Made by a program: the position numbers and the translations under genes. Shown in pieces: positions 36,181 through 49,307 of a stretch of DNA of 64,000 nucleotides (positions are counted from its first letter, which is position 1; each line of letters opens with the position of its first letter). The notes under the pieces are model-generated. The model saw only the letters and a program-made list of their open reading frames with translations, had not been told where the DNA came from and ran no database searches. The stretch is from Lophium mytilinum. Its lineage: Eukaryota; Ascomycota; Dothideomycetes; Mytilinidiales; Mytilinidiaceae. Location of the stretch: the NCBI GenBank assembly GCA_010093605.1, contig MU004192.1, positions 1,005,774 to 1,069,773 on the forward strand, read 5' to 3'.

Positions 36181-39100
36181 TGTTGCTGAGTTCTGTTGGG
36201 GAGAAGTGCAGGTGTCTGGGTCTGCTATGCGGAGGAGGAGTACGGGTCTGAGGACGGGTCTGAGTACTGGAGGAGGACAGTTGCGAGGTGCAGTGGGGAA
36301 GAGTCGAACAAGGGGACTTCGTGTTTAAGTAGTGGGCGTGAGGAAGGGTCTGTGTCTCGGCCAGTAGCGGGCCTGGTGAGGTTTAGAGTGGCCCTTGTTG
36401 GCCGGCGCATCTCGAACCGTGGGATGAAGAAGCAAGACGCTTAATATGGCGGGTCGTCACCCCCATCGCACCCACTCACACCCGCTCTGCTGGAAGCCAG
36501 GGCTCGTCGTCGGCTCCATCGTCACCATGCTGTGCGTCCCGCTAGGCCTCCCCGAGCCCTCTTTGTTTGAAGCTGCCCCGCCTGCGATTGAGACACCTCA
36601 AACAAAGCCGTTGCGTGTTGCGTATACCGTTACCGTGTACCGTGCTCCCGCAAACCACCGGCTATCTGACTGACATTGGCACCAGCACTGCCACGCTGCT
36701 GTCCCGACGGTATCCCTTGCCCCCCGAGCCCGATTCAGCCGGCTCGCTGAGCGCGTCTCACCGCCAGCAGCAATGCCCGTCTCGCTGCTCAGCAGCACCA
36801 TCAGTCACCGATTATCGTGCTGGAAATAAGAGGGCGAGGGCAGAGGCGACTCGACGTGCACCTGCATAAGGACGGGGGGCCCGCAGCGGGCTAGGGTAGC
36901 TCTTGGTATCAAGCTAATCCCACCCTCAGGCCAAAGAAGCCCCTCCTGTGGCCCCGCCGTGCTCCCATCGGCCCAACTCTCCACACCCAATGCCCTCGCA
37001 CTCACCAGTCCGCTGTTGACAGCGCCACGGTAACGCTGACCTCGGGACGCGATAAGGTACGCGACAGCAGCCGCCTCCTCTCGATGCAGATTCCCATACC
37101 AGCATTTGCCAGAGCCGCCATCCGCTCGCCAGGATAGCATTCACTGCTCCAGGCCCCTCGTCTACGATGCTCCTCAGCACTCGCTGGACCAGGTCCACAC
37201 CCGTTGCTTTTCCCGGCGGCCTGGCAGCGCGCAGATTGCAAACTGGAACATACCCCGGGGGGCGCACAGCAGGCGATTCTATTTTGGCAGCCCGTCTAGA
37301 GCATCGAATGCGGCAATTACGCCCATTCCCCACGATCTCCGCCGCAGAGATTTCCGCCACTGCACCAGCGCCCTTCTTTTGGCCATTTAACCCTCATGCC
37401 TCTCGCCTCCATTCGCCTGTCCTCTTCGCCGCCGCCCCACGCATTGGATAATGCTGTGAGGGCCGGATAGAAGGGCCACGGGCACACGCACACACACCTG
37501 CGCACGAGAAGACGTTGAGCGATGTCGGCTCACACGCGCACCGGCCGTCCCAGCCCTGTCGCCCGCCCCAACCCCGCTAAAATCGCCGGCAGCGCTAGGC
37601 CGGAGAGGGCCGCCGGCGACTCAACTTTGGGCTTTCTTATCGAGCCGCGCTGATTGGTCGTCGATTAACCATGCGCCGTACGTAACGCGGCCGGCGACGT
37701 TCGGGGTTGAGAACGGCAGTGACAGCGCTGTTGAGAGTGTCGCGAGGTGAGGGAAAGAGCAGTCTCAGCTGCTGGCGCTGACTGGAAAAGATGCTGCGCA
37801 AATTTGTGCGCAAGAGAACAAGCAATATGCGCTCGGATCGGTGCAGATGCGGCTAGGTATGTAAAAGGTTAGACGCCTGAGCTCACACGTCCCCCCAAGT
37901 GGGAGTGCATCAAAGCAAGGCTGCCCGTGGGTGAAACACCATGCTAGCATGTGGGACTTGAGGCAGAGTATTCATCGGTAGGTCGTACTATTCGAGGCCT
38001 GACCACGCGAGTAGGCTAATGAGCTTCCTGTCCGATACTGCATTGACCAGACGACCTAAAAGGCTCATCTGCTGGCAACTGACGACATACCGGCCATACC
38101 GCATGTGGTCAAGGAGAGAAAGAGCGAGGTACCTGCATGAAAACACGAGGGAGCGGCGGGAGTCCCCACAGTGATCCAAGAGCCTTGGACAGCAGTCGGT
38201 CCAGTCTTGGACAGCAGTCGGCCCTGTACCGGGGGATCCGGATGCCCCAAGCGTCCGAGTCTGGCTCAGGGACAGGAGGACAGGCTGTCTACCGAGACTC
38301 CGGCAGAGCTGGAGCATGCACTGGGGTTGGTACCTGGGCGATCGATCAGACGGCGTTGTCATCATTAGTCCCACGTCGAGGCACGAACTTCGACCCTGAG
38401 GCCAATTGGATAGCGTCACTTCAAAATGACCTCCTCAATCCACTACAATCTCTTCTAAGAACGAAGGTGTGTCAAGATATGGCTAATGTTATGCAGGACC
38501 CACGCGAACAAGCTCTTCAGTGTAAAGCAGTCAGTGAAGCCGTACTCCTCACCGCCTTGCCCCAGCAAGCCTCACGACCATAACCCCGTTCCCCTAACCC
38601 TGTAGACTGTGGGGGAAGCGCTCCCAAGCTCACCCCCGTCCATCTTGGGGAAAATCCGGGTCAAACAGCCCCGTGCTCACTATCACGTGACCAACCATCC
38701 GGCAGAAGTTTGCCATATCTCGACCGCCTGCACCGCAACCCCAAGTCCACCAGCCCTCTCTACTATCAAAAAAATGGCGCCATCAGCTTCGTGGCAATGT
38801 TTGCTACCACGCATCGTATTTGCTGGCAGGCCCCAGCATTTTCCTCTTTCCGCCTCGTTTTCCAATACATCGCCCTGGTTTTCCTACCGTCGACGTGCTC
38901 GCGCTTCATCACCCCCCCTCTGAGATCCGATCGCGCTAGCTAACAAGGTTGGCTGCAGCCGGCGGGACGGCTGGCCCACGTGTTGATGCTGATTTGGCCC
39001 TATCAGGCCGCGAGCGCCAGCGGGAGGCGTGGTCCTATTCGACAGCGCGGCTCGCGATGGTGGTTACGACGGCTTGGCGGAGGCAGGTAGGTAGGTCACC

Positions 39101-39569
39101 AGCGCGTCTGCCCGATCGTGGAACGCGAGGGCTTGCTGCCACCATACCACCACCCCGCCGGCAAACAGCCACGCGTCGCGGAGGTGGGTGGGCAGAAGTA
39201 TCGCAGCGTGAAGCGGCGAGCTGGTGCTGTGCTGGCTACGGTGTAACGCGCAGACGTCTGATTCAAGGGCGTGGGCTGTTTGCACGCAACGCGCTGGACA
39301 GGCTTTATAGCGGTGCGAAATGCCAAAGCCTAGGTTTCTTGCTTCCCTTGTTCGCGGAATCTCTTTCTAGCACCTACTGGCACTACCAAAGGGTGTCTTG
39401 GTTCCGATTCAGTTTGTTGTTGTTGTGAGATTCTCTTTGATGGTGGTGGTGTCCACTACTTTGCGCTGCTCGGATATTGTCCGTCTACTTCTTCTTGACG
39501 GCTCTGGTGGCTCGTCGATAAGCAGAACCTGATTTACCTGTACTTACGAAACTGAGGAGCGAGAGAGCA
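36181..39569. other. Long intergenic region, no supported gene
   Basis: About 3.4 kb between the divergent glnA and small Cys-rich genes. It includes a 16-bp direct repeat (CTTGGACAGCAGTCGG) at 38184-38199 and 38206-38221. Several GC-rich frames are open on both strands but none shows a domain, plausible splicing or a convincing start. Confidence 0.4.
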
Positions 39570-39929
39570 ATGTGCCATACCGAACACGTCTACCACACGC
39601 CCTGCTCCCACTGGGGCCGCACGCGCTTCGTCGGCGACCCCTGCATCCGCTCGCGCGTTGTCAACGGCCGGCATACGGGCTGCTCGTATGTCGAGAGTCT
39701 GGGGACGTGCAATAGCAGCGAGTTGTGCCATGAGTGCCAGTACCGGGAGGCGCTTGGGGGTAGTTGGAGGCCGTTTGCGGGGATCAGCGATGGGGGGTGG
39801 AGGGAGATTGAGGAGAAGGTGCGGAAGCGGAGTGTGGGGCTGGAGGGGTATCCGTATGATTGTCAGGGGAGGCGGGTGTGGTGGTTTGGAAGGAATATGA
39901 GGAGGTGGTGGGGGGAGAAGTTGAGGTGA
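39570..39929 (+). CDS. Small Cys- and Trp-rich protein of unknown function
   Basis: A single-exon frame of 119 residues starting at an ATG followed at once by Cys. Cysteines fall at 2, 12, 25, 38, 47, 53 and 56, interleaved with histidines (3, 6, 9, 14), in the pattern CxH...TPCSHWG...GDPCIRSR...TGC...GTC...ELCHEC. The C-terminal half is basic and Trp-rich (GRRVWWFGRNMRRWWGEKLR). There is no signal peptide, so the cysteines more likely hold zinc inside the cell than form disulphides. I recall similar short proteins with a C-HWG opening in dothideomycetes, all uncharacterised. Codon use is strongly G/C at third positions, unlike the flanking non-coding DNA. It stands alone between two long intergenic stretches. 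Confidence 0.62.
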   Translation: MCHTEHVYHTPCSHWGRTRFVGDPCIRSRVVNGRHTGCSYVESLGTCNSSELCHECQYREALGGSWRPFAGISDGGWREIEEKVRKRSVGLEGYPYDCQGRRVWWFGRNMRRWWGEKLR

Positions 39930-41952
39930 AGGGTTGGGTTGGGGATTTTGGGACTTGGTATCTTTATGGAGATGCTCGTCCTCATCCCTCGCTCTCGTTC
40001 GCCCGGATTTCTTGCGCTCTCGGTCTAGAGCGTGATGGAGGAGGACGCTCGTGGCCCCCGTTGCTATTGCCCAGCTGGTGCTCCTCTGGCTGGGGGGCTG
40101 GCAGGCAACAGAACGGCCCGAAATGCACGAATAGCTCGTCGTCCTCATCGATAAACGGTTCCGCACGACGACAAACCAAGCATTGGCCGAGGCCTCACCG
40201 ACAGAAGTCCACGGAATCTCGATTGCATGAGAGCTGGGGACTTGATGAACTAAGAGACAATTGATGAACTGAGAGACAAGAAAGGTGTTGCCAGAGAGAA
40301 GGTAGAGCGAAGATCTGTTTACAGAGATGAAGCGAGTTAAGACTAGACTTAGATGCGATCTCGAAGACATAGGCAAAGGTGACGACGCATCTTGCGGAAA
40401 GACGTCCTGAAATTACCACAAAATTACCGTTCTTGAGTGCGGCATGAATTGCCGAACGTGATACCATACAGGTGCGTTGAGACTCTGAAGTGATGGTACA
40501 ATACTAGGCTTTAGTCTGTACACCAACTTACAGTCCATCATTGGTGGTGTTCTCCATCTAAACACCACGTCCTCGATCTAGAATCGTGGAAGCTCTCTCG
40601 AATCTCACCATCTATCAAGTTCACGTTCTCCAGAGTCCTGTCCGCTTGCATTGGAGGGTGCTGGCGATGTTAAATGCGTGGCTACAGAGTAACGATCTCG
40701 TATTGTACGCCCCGAATGGAGACGCTCAAGTGCAACGTTCGCCCCCGGCTCTATGGCCATGTGGCATTCGAGGAAGTAGCGTTACTCTGCCACAGCTTTA
40801 GATTGCACGCACGGCAATCTGTCCAGATGCTGTTCCCGTACATGCTGGACCTTCTCGCAGGAACACTGTAGTGCTGGAGATGTATCGGGAACGTGGTCTG
40901 TCGCATCATCTGGCACGGCCCGTAACTAGCAACGGTGGCAGACTAGTGCCATCTGCCATGTGGTGTCGTTGGAACGGTTTCCGCAAGGTCAGGGTGATCC
41001 TGAACGAGGCGTATTGACTACGCAAATGACGTGCTGACAGAGGCTCTGTATCGTGTAGAAGCGTACGAGTGTTATCGTTTCGGTGGGACTGCGGTAACAG
41101 CACTCAGGGGCGAGCAACCTTCTCTGGTGTCGACGAGTCAAGCGACAGCACGACAACCACGGCGCGCAATCTCCTCGTGGTTTTCGTCGTTTAGGGCCAC
41201 GAACGGCGGCGTGATGGATGCGGCTCTCGACATGAAGTCGTCGACATGCGCGGCAGACGCACGAGGGTGCAGCAGCCGCGGCGAGCACTGCTCCTCACAG
41301 GCTGTCGTCGCAAGAGAGAGGTTCGGTGGAGTCGCGCTGTGAAAGAGGCGTTCTCGCATCGAGTCAGGGTCCTGTAGTTCGCACTGCATCGTGGTTAGTG
41401 GCCGGCGCTGGCGTGAAGTCTACCCCAGGTCCTTCACCAACCAATCCTTAAATCCCCCCAAGATTCTGTGCAGATTCACCGCGCCGCCTTTCAAGAGGCT
41501 TCCGTCTCTCACATCCCGTGCCGTGCCTGACTTGCGTCAAGGGGGCCCGTTCCTCTGTGTGCCCTGCGCTGCTCACCGCGTGTCAATTTATCTGAGAAAC
41601 CACCGAAGCGACCGAGCGATCTTCCCTAGGGTTGTCCTTCCACCGGCGTTCCAACGTCTCAGACAATTGCCGTCCCCTATCCAGTCTGATCCAACCTCAG
41701 ACCTCGCCGCGCTTCTCTCGCCCGTCTGCCTTCTAGCAATTGCTCCTCCAGCATGCATAGCTAGCCGGGACTGTCGCCCTCCGCCTCGCCGTTTCTATCT
41801 TTCCGGACTACGCCTCTCCGTCGCGGACCCTGTCAGACGAGGTCGCCGGCGATCCCTCACCTCCTCAACAACCTGTAGCACTGCTACCATTAAACTCTCC
41901 CATATTGCCGCGCCACGCCATCCGCTACCGACTATAGCAGCGCCCTCCAAGA
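39930..41952. other. Intergenic and probable 5' leader
   Basis: No recognisable gene. The last ~500 bp are C/T-rich, as in long 5' leaders of fungal genes, and lead into the large frame beginning at 41953. Confidence 0.4.
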
Positions 41953-44900
41953 ATGCATCGCCAGACTCGATCAGACACCGGCGAGCTCGGCTCCCCGCGG
42001 TCGAGCAGAGCGGCCAGCTTCAGCAGCGATAGACCCTCCCTCACCGGCTCCACGTCCTTCCAGATCCCTACCAATGTGCGCCCTGCGCCCGCATACATCG
42101 CTGCCTCGGTCGCCTCGCAGCTGGTCAGCGATCACCAGAATGCCAACCTGCGCGCAGAATTCGACTTGGAGGACGACTCCCCGTATCTGACGAACGCCCT
42201 GTTCTCCGAGGAGGCCCTCTGCTTGCTCAATGCCTTCCTGGACCACCTACTGTTCTCGTTCTTGGCCTCCGCGCGGTCGCCATCGCTCACTGCTATCCGG
42301 CCCGCTATCTCCGATGTCCTTAAACCCAGACTTGCGCGCGAGGCTATGGCAACTGCCGATGAAGAGTTGCAAGGTCTTCTGGCTGGCGAAGATGATGACG
42401 AGTTCCCCGCGCTGCAGAATGGCCAGGATCCCTCCGAGAAATGGGACGTGGAGACTGTGTGGAAACGGACACGACTACGGATAATGGTTTACACCCGGCT
42501 TGGCGAGCTGGAAGACGAGGACGAGGAGCGCTATGTCCAGCAAGAGCGTGGACTCAGCCTCGATAATGGCAGCAATGAAGAATTGGGTCTGGTGTCGTGG
42601 GCCGCTGCGATCTTCTTGACCTCCGTCGTCGAGTACATTGCAGAGCAAACGCTCATGGTCTCTGGGCAAGCTGCATTCTCCAGGGTGACCGCCAAAATGA
42701 AGAAGGATGAGGATGAAGGCCCGCTCGAGCGCATTGTTGTGGAAGACTACGACGTGGAGAAAGTTGCGCTGAATTCCACTCTCGGACGCCTTTGGAGGAC
42801 TTGGAGAAAGCGAGTTAGGGCCCCGATAGTCCCACTTGGTTCCTCCGCTCGCCGAGGGTCATTCGGCCGCTCTGGCTCCAAGATCGTTCACCATGCCAGA
42901 GGAAATTCAGACGAGTTCAGCCAGGACCCTGAAAGGTCTCGGTCGTTGGGCGAAGTGCCTGAGCATGAAGTCACTGAAACGGACATCGCCGCCAACATAC
43001 CACTTCCTATAAACAACAATGATGTGGCAGAGATTGAGGTTCCCGGATTGGCTCGTCAATTCGACGATGAAGATAGTGGTACAGAAACGCCGACAGTAGC
43101 GACCTCGAAACGGCCCTCGAGTTTCATCTTGCTATCTTCCAGTACGACTGGAGGAGACGACGATGTTTTCGTCTCACGGTCAGGGAAAAGCAGGCCTTTC
43201 TCAATGCCGCCTCCTGAGAGGGGCGTCTTCACTTTCCCCGCTCCTTCGCTGTCAGATGATGCCTACGAAACCCCGATGGAGAGAATGTCAAGAGAGTCAT
43301 ACATGGAAACATCGGACGATCACGAGAATGACGAGGATAATCCCAAATTTGCTGACGAGCACCATGGTGAACATGAGGTCTCGAAGCCTGGCATGCTTGC
43401 TGGAGCTATCGCAGGCGCAGCAGCTATGGCAACAGCTGCGGTCGCTTCTGTCACTGGTACCAGGTCGCATGAAGAGGAAGACGATGCCGATATTCCTGCC
43501 CTAAGTGATGCCGAGCCGGTGGTCATGCAGGGCAAGCGGATGTCCATCTCGCCTTCTGGTCCTCCAGGGGTCGTCCGAACCTTCTCTGTCCGCAGTAATC
43601 GATCGTCTGTAGCTACTCCCCTGGCTACGCCAATTGCCGAAACTCATAAGTCGTCCATAACACCTACCTCTGAGAGTGAAGAAGATGACCGCAACGCAAT
43701 CGGTGTCGCGCGTACTTCCGACGTTCCCATTTCCTCAACTCCCGATCTGCAAAACGAGCCATTTGCCAACGGTACTTCAACCTCACCTGGAAGAGCAAGC
43801 GACTACAAGGAGCAGCCATCACGCCGCTTGTCGGTCTCGCCACCTGTGTCACGGAAGACGCCAAGTCCTACCGAGAGGGCGGCGTATGAAAAACCAGTTC
43901 AACAGAAGGCGCCCCCGCCTCGATCTGCGTCTACATCTTCTCGAAACCCTCCACTGGCTGCGCTACAGGAGGCTACCAATTGGGTTGACATACCAGATAA
44001 ACCAGCTCAGAATGGCGCGACCGTTCGGTCACAAGAAAAGTCAGCTAAAAGACAATCAAATGACAGTTCTCGTGACGGTACTCGCTCAAGAAGCGGAACT
44101 ACAGAAGGATATCCGGCCGATCGAGCTACCTTAAAGCGTGTGTCATCTAGCTCTTCCAGATCACCATCTGTGACCACTTCAATACTTCACAGTGCCAAAG
44201 GATCGGAGTCTAGCCTGAGCCGTGCGCGAGGCTTAAGCCAGAGGCTATCTGAGGAAGACCGACAAAGAGAATTCGATTCGCTCGTCATGGGGGAAGAAAC
44301 AGTGAAGTACACCCTAACACCGCAAAGCATGCGCGATCTTGACGTAGGTGTCTTACTTCGCTGCATTCTAGAAAATTGAAGACTAATTCCAGCAGGAATC
44401 TCCTCTCACGAAGACGGTCGAGGCGCCGAAGCCTCCCGCTAAGTCCCCGACTCAAGTCACCGTGTACCCGCGAGTTGATGCTGGACAATCATCAGCATTT
44501 GGCGCACCGGCCCGATCACCAGTCAAGGGAAAGAGCACCGTCAGCGTGGACAGGTACTATACGAATCAAAACTCGCGTCCAAGCTCGACCAGCACGTCAA
44601 GAAGCAAAACCAGCCAGCTGGCCGCAAGGGAACCAAGGATCCAAACGGAATCAATGCGGGATTTCGCGGATTTCATCCGGTCTACTGGACCCCACGAATC
44701 AAGCTCGCGTTCATCGCAGCCTATTGTCGCACCCCAGGCATCAAGCTCCCCTATTAGTGGTCTAGGAAGGAAGATGTCCGGCCGAAGTGGCCCAGCAGTC
44801 CCTGCGAAACATGAACGAGGTGACGGAGCCTCTTCTGTGCGATCGAAGATACACATGGAGCCTCGCAGTCCCGCTGGTCAAGGCAACGGGAATACGGACT

Positions 44901-45799
44901 TGATCGACTTCATTCGTCAAGGGCCTCCCGCTGCGGCGGGCGGTGAGCATCGGATCCCTCGCACCGTTGCGCCATTCCGCTCTACTGTCGACTCGGACGA
45001 GTTTAGCAGAATGCTCAACGATCGGTCTCCGGACAACAGTCACGTCGATTCTTCGTTTGGCTCTCAGGTATCTAACACTTCCAAACAATCGACTCTTGCT
45101 TCCACAAACTCGAGAACGGGACTTCTTGCAACTCCTAACGTCGTCCAGCCTGCCTATTCGGACACCCCTCAATTCCTGGCCGGCAGTCAAGCGAATCCGG
45201 AGCCCCAAGTTGTTCGCAAGCGTCGTCGCGTCAAGGACCCGTACGCCATCGACACTGATGACGAGGATGAGGATCTCCTTACCGCGCTTCCCAAATCAGG
45301 ACGCCGGGAGGAAAGTCTGATCGATTTCCTACGCAACACCGAGCCACCTACGCAAAACGAACCCAAACCGATCATTCCCAGCAGCGCGATTGCGGCGGCC
45401 GCCGCCAAGAGCCGCCCGAATGGCTCCTCGCAGTCCTCTTCGAGCAGGAATGGCGCGACTCCAGCTTCAGCCGCAGGCTCGAGAGCTGCTCCGCCGATTA
45501 CCTACCGCCCTGGCGCGGGCTCTGGTGCGGGCTTATCGACATCGAACAGCCCCGCCACGATGACAGGCGGAAGCGGCACCGGCTCGGTCCCTAGATCCAA
45601 CAAGCCACGCCTCCAAACCCGCGTTGCCACGGCCAGAGAAGCGACCACGGCTCGAAGGAGTGAAGTCAACGACCTCGCAGACTTCCTCCGCACGTCGGGG
45701 CCCCCGGAGCCCGTGAACCCGCCGCCCAGCGCAGCGGCGAAGAAAGAAGGCCGCCTCCCTGGTGCTCGCTTCTGGCGCAAGAAGACGTACGCTGAGTGA
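41953..45799 (+). CDS. Large fungal protein of unknown function (often auto-named Flo11-like)
   Basis: Two exons (41953-44343, 44393-45799) with a 49-bp phase-0 intron (GTAGGT, GACTAAT branch, CCAG) give 1265 residues. An ordered region (~40-290) contains PYLTNALFSEEALCLLNAFL, SLTAIRPAISDVLKPRLARE and a later helical block around LVSWAAAIFLTSVVEYIAEQ, followed by VALNSTLGRLWRTWRKRVRAP. The rest is Ser/Pro-rich and disordered, apart from an Ala/Gly-rich hydrophobic run at ~480-500. Short acidic repeats of the type DFIRSTGP, LIDFIRQGP, LIDFLRNTEP and LADFLRTSGP recur in the second exon. There is no signal peptide or GPI signal, so it is not a true flocculin. Family naming is from memory; the function is unknown. 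Confidence 0.8.
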
Positions 45800-47595
45800 G
45801 AGGGGGTAGCGGGGATAGCATGAAAGAGAACATGTGTGCCGAAATGATAAACGTCGTGTGTGTGTGGTATGTGGAGGAAAGTGTCTTTTGTGTTCCTTTC
45901 TTCGCATTGGGAAATTGATGATTTCCATTTTCTTCCCACCTCTTTTTTGGCTTTGCTCCTTTTCCCCATGACGGACGATTTTTCTTCTGTGTTGCGTTTT
46001 ATTTGCGTGTGTGCGTGTGTGATGGTGCGAATTTGCATCGCGGTACTGTGCTTGAGCTGGTGGTGTATACCCATCTTCCTCCCCCCTTCGTACTAATTAC
46101 CTCTGCTTGAGCGGTATGCTGCTTCCCTTTTGCTAGTTTGGACTTCGCTTTCTTTGTCTTCTTTTTCTTTCGTCCGCGTTTATGACGTTTTTGATTCGAG
46201 ATTCGATTCTGAACGACAACCCCCTTTTCTTGGCTGAGTGAGCTGCCAAAGCTTGTGGCTAGGCTGAGCTACTGTAGCTGCTGCTCTGGATGGATTGGAG
46301 ATATGTTTTATGAAACTGGACACTTTGGGATTGGATTGAGAGGGTTGAGGAGGGGTTTTGGTGAGATGATGAGATTGTGGAGGTGTATAGCAGATGGGGA
46401 GGGTGCATAGAGAAGATTGCACGGTGGAAAGTGATGTAGTAGAGGAAGAGGTAGATAGTGTATGTGAACGATGTTGGACTCGTCTTATTACTACTGGCGC
46501 TGTTAATGGTGAACGTGAAGTGTCAAGAGAATGCTACTTGGTGCGGTCTGAAGGCGACAGTGTTTTACCTGGCGGTGGGTGAGATGGTCCTTGAAACCGA
46601 ATCGGACGTTGTGATTATTGGGCGCCTAATATTCACTCATATCGCGTGACAAAGATTACTCAGCTCGGAGGGGAGTATATATTCTTCGATCGAACATCTA
46701 TAGTAGACTCAGTACAACAAAGAATCATCTATGGACCGGCAAAATCGTTCGAAGACGACTGCTATGGTGTGAGTCCATCGGTGTCGTCGAAACAAAACCA
46801 GCAAGATAGTAATGTGATGTGGGGGTTTTTGGAGCGTCGGACTACTCTGCCCCTTCACTGATGAAGTCCATCCGCCTACACTCATGATACGCATCTTCAA
46901 CGGCAGCACTAATTAAATGCACTACGAAAAACAGGAAATGGATATAGGTGTTTATTGTAGAACATACCCAACTTTAAAAATTAGGGATGCTGTTCATCAC
47001 CTCCTAACGTTGATAGCACGCACTCCCATCCACCACAACCCTCCCCGTCCCACTCTCCATGGGTCTTTGTCTTGCGTGTTTTTGCAGCTCCAACTACCCA
47101 TGATACAGAATGGTCGATTGTTTTTGAACCACCCCAACACTCCACCACTTCCTCCCACTGCCATTGCAGATTGTCACGAGCGATCTTGCAAGTCCCGACT
47201 TCCCCATCACGAGTGATCCCGGGCAGGTTGTTTGACCAGAGCAGCACACTCCTCCCATGAATGGTGACTGGTTTGTGTTTGTGTTGAGAGACAAGCAACA
47301 TCAGTTCTGCCCCCAAACGATTTGACCCGAGCCCGAATCCTCCGAATTCTCCGTGGATCGAAAGGTTTAGAAGCGTTGGAGAAGTTTATATACTACCAGC
47401 TTAGTAAGACGCACGTGCTGGAGGGGATGATAACGTGACCGATGGATCAATCGTTGCGCGATAGCCGGTACCGCTAGGCGAAATGGTTGGCTTCCAGAGT
47501 ATACAGAAGGTTCAAACCGATATACATTCATCTGATTCGAGATATAGAGGTGTACAAACCCACGAGCCCTATCTTACAGCTTACGCTTTATACAA
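45800..47595. other. Convergent intergenic region
   Basis: A T-rich region between the 3' ends of the large unknown gene and the Mgr3-like gene. Short frames only; nothing recognised. Confidence 0.45.
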
Positions 47596-49073
47596 CTACG
47601 CCTTTGTCTTTAATCTCTTCAACCCCTCCTTTGCGTTAATCTCCCCCTCCTTAAACCCCACCGCCTTCGCCAAGCTCGCCGCCTCCTGATACCGCTTCCG
47701 CGCCTCAAGGATCTTCCCCTCCATCTCCGCGAACTCGCCGAGATTATGCGTTGCAACTGCACACCCCTGGTCGCATTCGTCTGTGCGATCTGGCGGCGTG
47801 ATGATAGCGGCGGATGCAAGGGCCTTTGTAGCCCACTGCCGGGCTTGGTCGATGATCATGGCGCGGGAGTGAGGGGGGACGTGAGGGACGGAGTTTGGGA
47901 GAGCTTCTGGCGCAGGCGTGGGTGTTTGCTGCGCGAGACAGATGGAGAGGTTGTTCACTGTAGCAATTGGGTCAGTTGCCTGGGGCTAGAACCTCCGGCG
48001 GACAGCAGGACTCACTGAGTACGACGGAGTGGCAGGATCGCGGCGGACACAGCGTCAGCGCCTGGAGAAAGAGCGGAGTGGCGAGGTAGTGGAGGTCCTT
48101 CTCCTCGTAGTGGTGGCCGAGTGCTTGATGAGACGGTTAGTTAGGGTGGTGGCACAAGGAGAGACGGTGAGAGGGGATGGTGTGTGGTTGGTCGCGAATG
48201 TGATCGGAGACTATCAACGTACCCTCCAGTGATGCTCCCACCTCTCCGTCTGACATCCACTCACCCTCGCCGGTCTGCACACCGTCTTTCTCGCGCCGGG
48301 ACTTTTCTTTGAGGATGGTCTCAACGGCCTCGACGAGGCGCTCCTCGGCCGCGTCCGTGTCTTGGACGTATTTGTTGCTGTAGAGCTCGCCTAGCTTGAC
48401 GTTAAGCTCTACCGTTTTGGAGAGTATTTTGGTTCGTTTGCCGTCGGTCCAGTGCTTCGGGCCAACTTCCTCGATCCATCTGTAGCAGTCTCGGCGTAGG
48501 ATCTCTAGCACCTCGATCGCGAGGTTGAAGTGTTGCTCGCGCTCGAACATAGCCGCAATGGCAATCTTGACTCCTAAAATCTCGTCGCTGAACGGGTCCA
48601 TGCCCAGCTCATTCGCTAGCAGTATGCCCTGGCGGAAATATTTGTTTGCTTCCCGCACGTCGACATTGCGACCAGAGCTGTAGAAGATGGCCCGCCGCAG
48701 CTTCTTAGCCACGGGCTCGGGGAAGTTATGGTAGGGGGCGATGATGTAGTGTTGGTAGTAATACGGGAGGTATAGAAAGCCGGCCATGCCCGCTATAATG
48801 CTTAGGGAGGTCAGTGAGCTGTGTCTTGGGGGTGGAGTGACGGGGCGTGGGCTTGAAGTACCAGATGCCGGCGAGCGGGAACAGGAATGGGCTTTCTTTG
48901 AAGAGCTTCTTTGCCGCCGCGGCGGTTGATATGTTGCGCCTTGCTATGCATTGAGGCCGTGGTATGCGTGCTTGTGAGGGGAGTTTTGCGAATGTTTGGA
49001 GGGGATGGTGTGGAGGTTGTGAGAGCCGCGAGCATGCGCGCTGGGAGGCGCGTGGGAGCGTTTTAGAGAGCAT
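47596..49073 (-). CDS. Mitochondrial TPR protein, Mgr3-like
   Basis: Four exons (48862-49073, 48223-48818, 48016-48123, 47596-47957) with introns of 43, 99 and 58 bp give 425 residues. The N-terminus is basic and Ser/Arg-rich without acids until ~60 (MLSKTLPRASQRACSR), a mitochondrial presequence. A hydrophobic segment follows (IIAGMAGFLYLPYYYQHY), then PYHNFPEPVAKKLRRAIFYS and TPR-type helices (ANKYFRQGILLANELGMDPF, VKLGELYSNKYV, ASLEALGHHYEEKD, MNNLSICLAQQ, ATHNLGEFAEMEGKILEA). This matches fungal Mgr3-like proteins, adaptors of the inner-membrane i-AAA protease. The 43-bp first intron (GTACTT...ACACAG) is unusually short but is the only choice that yields the membrane segment in frame. It is divergent from the SRAP gene, 234 bp apart. 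Confidence 0.78.
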
Positions 49074-49307
49074 TGCAAATGTACATCAGTATTACGAATT
49101 GATGGAAAAAGAATTGATGGCCGGTTGGGCCCCTCGAAGTCTCTAGGATAGTAGCCGTGGAGACCAATGGTCGCAGATGTCAGTCGTTCTCGTAGGGCTG
49201 AGAGGTTTCGCCTCGCCAATGACGTCCGCTCGAGCGTGTTTGGTGCCTTCAAGAGCCTCGAGCCCACGCGTTCTACACCACGCAATGTCCTAGGAATAGC
49301 TATCACC

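Noticed and set aside
41391-42032. Plus-strand 213-codon frame overlapping the start of the large unknown gene
   Set aside because: It lies in the C/T-rich leader and overlaps the real frame; no domain and no intron that would link the two.
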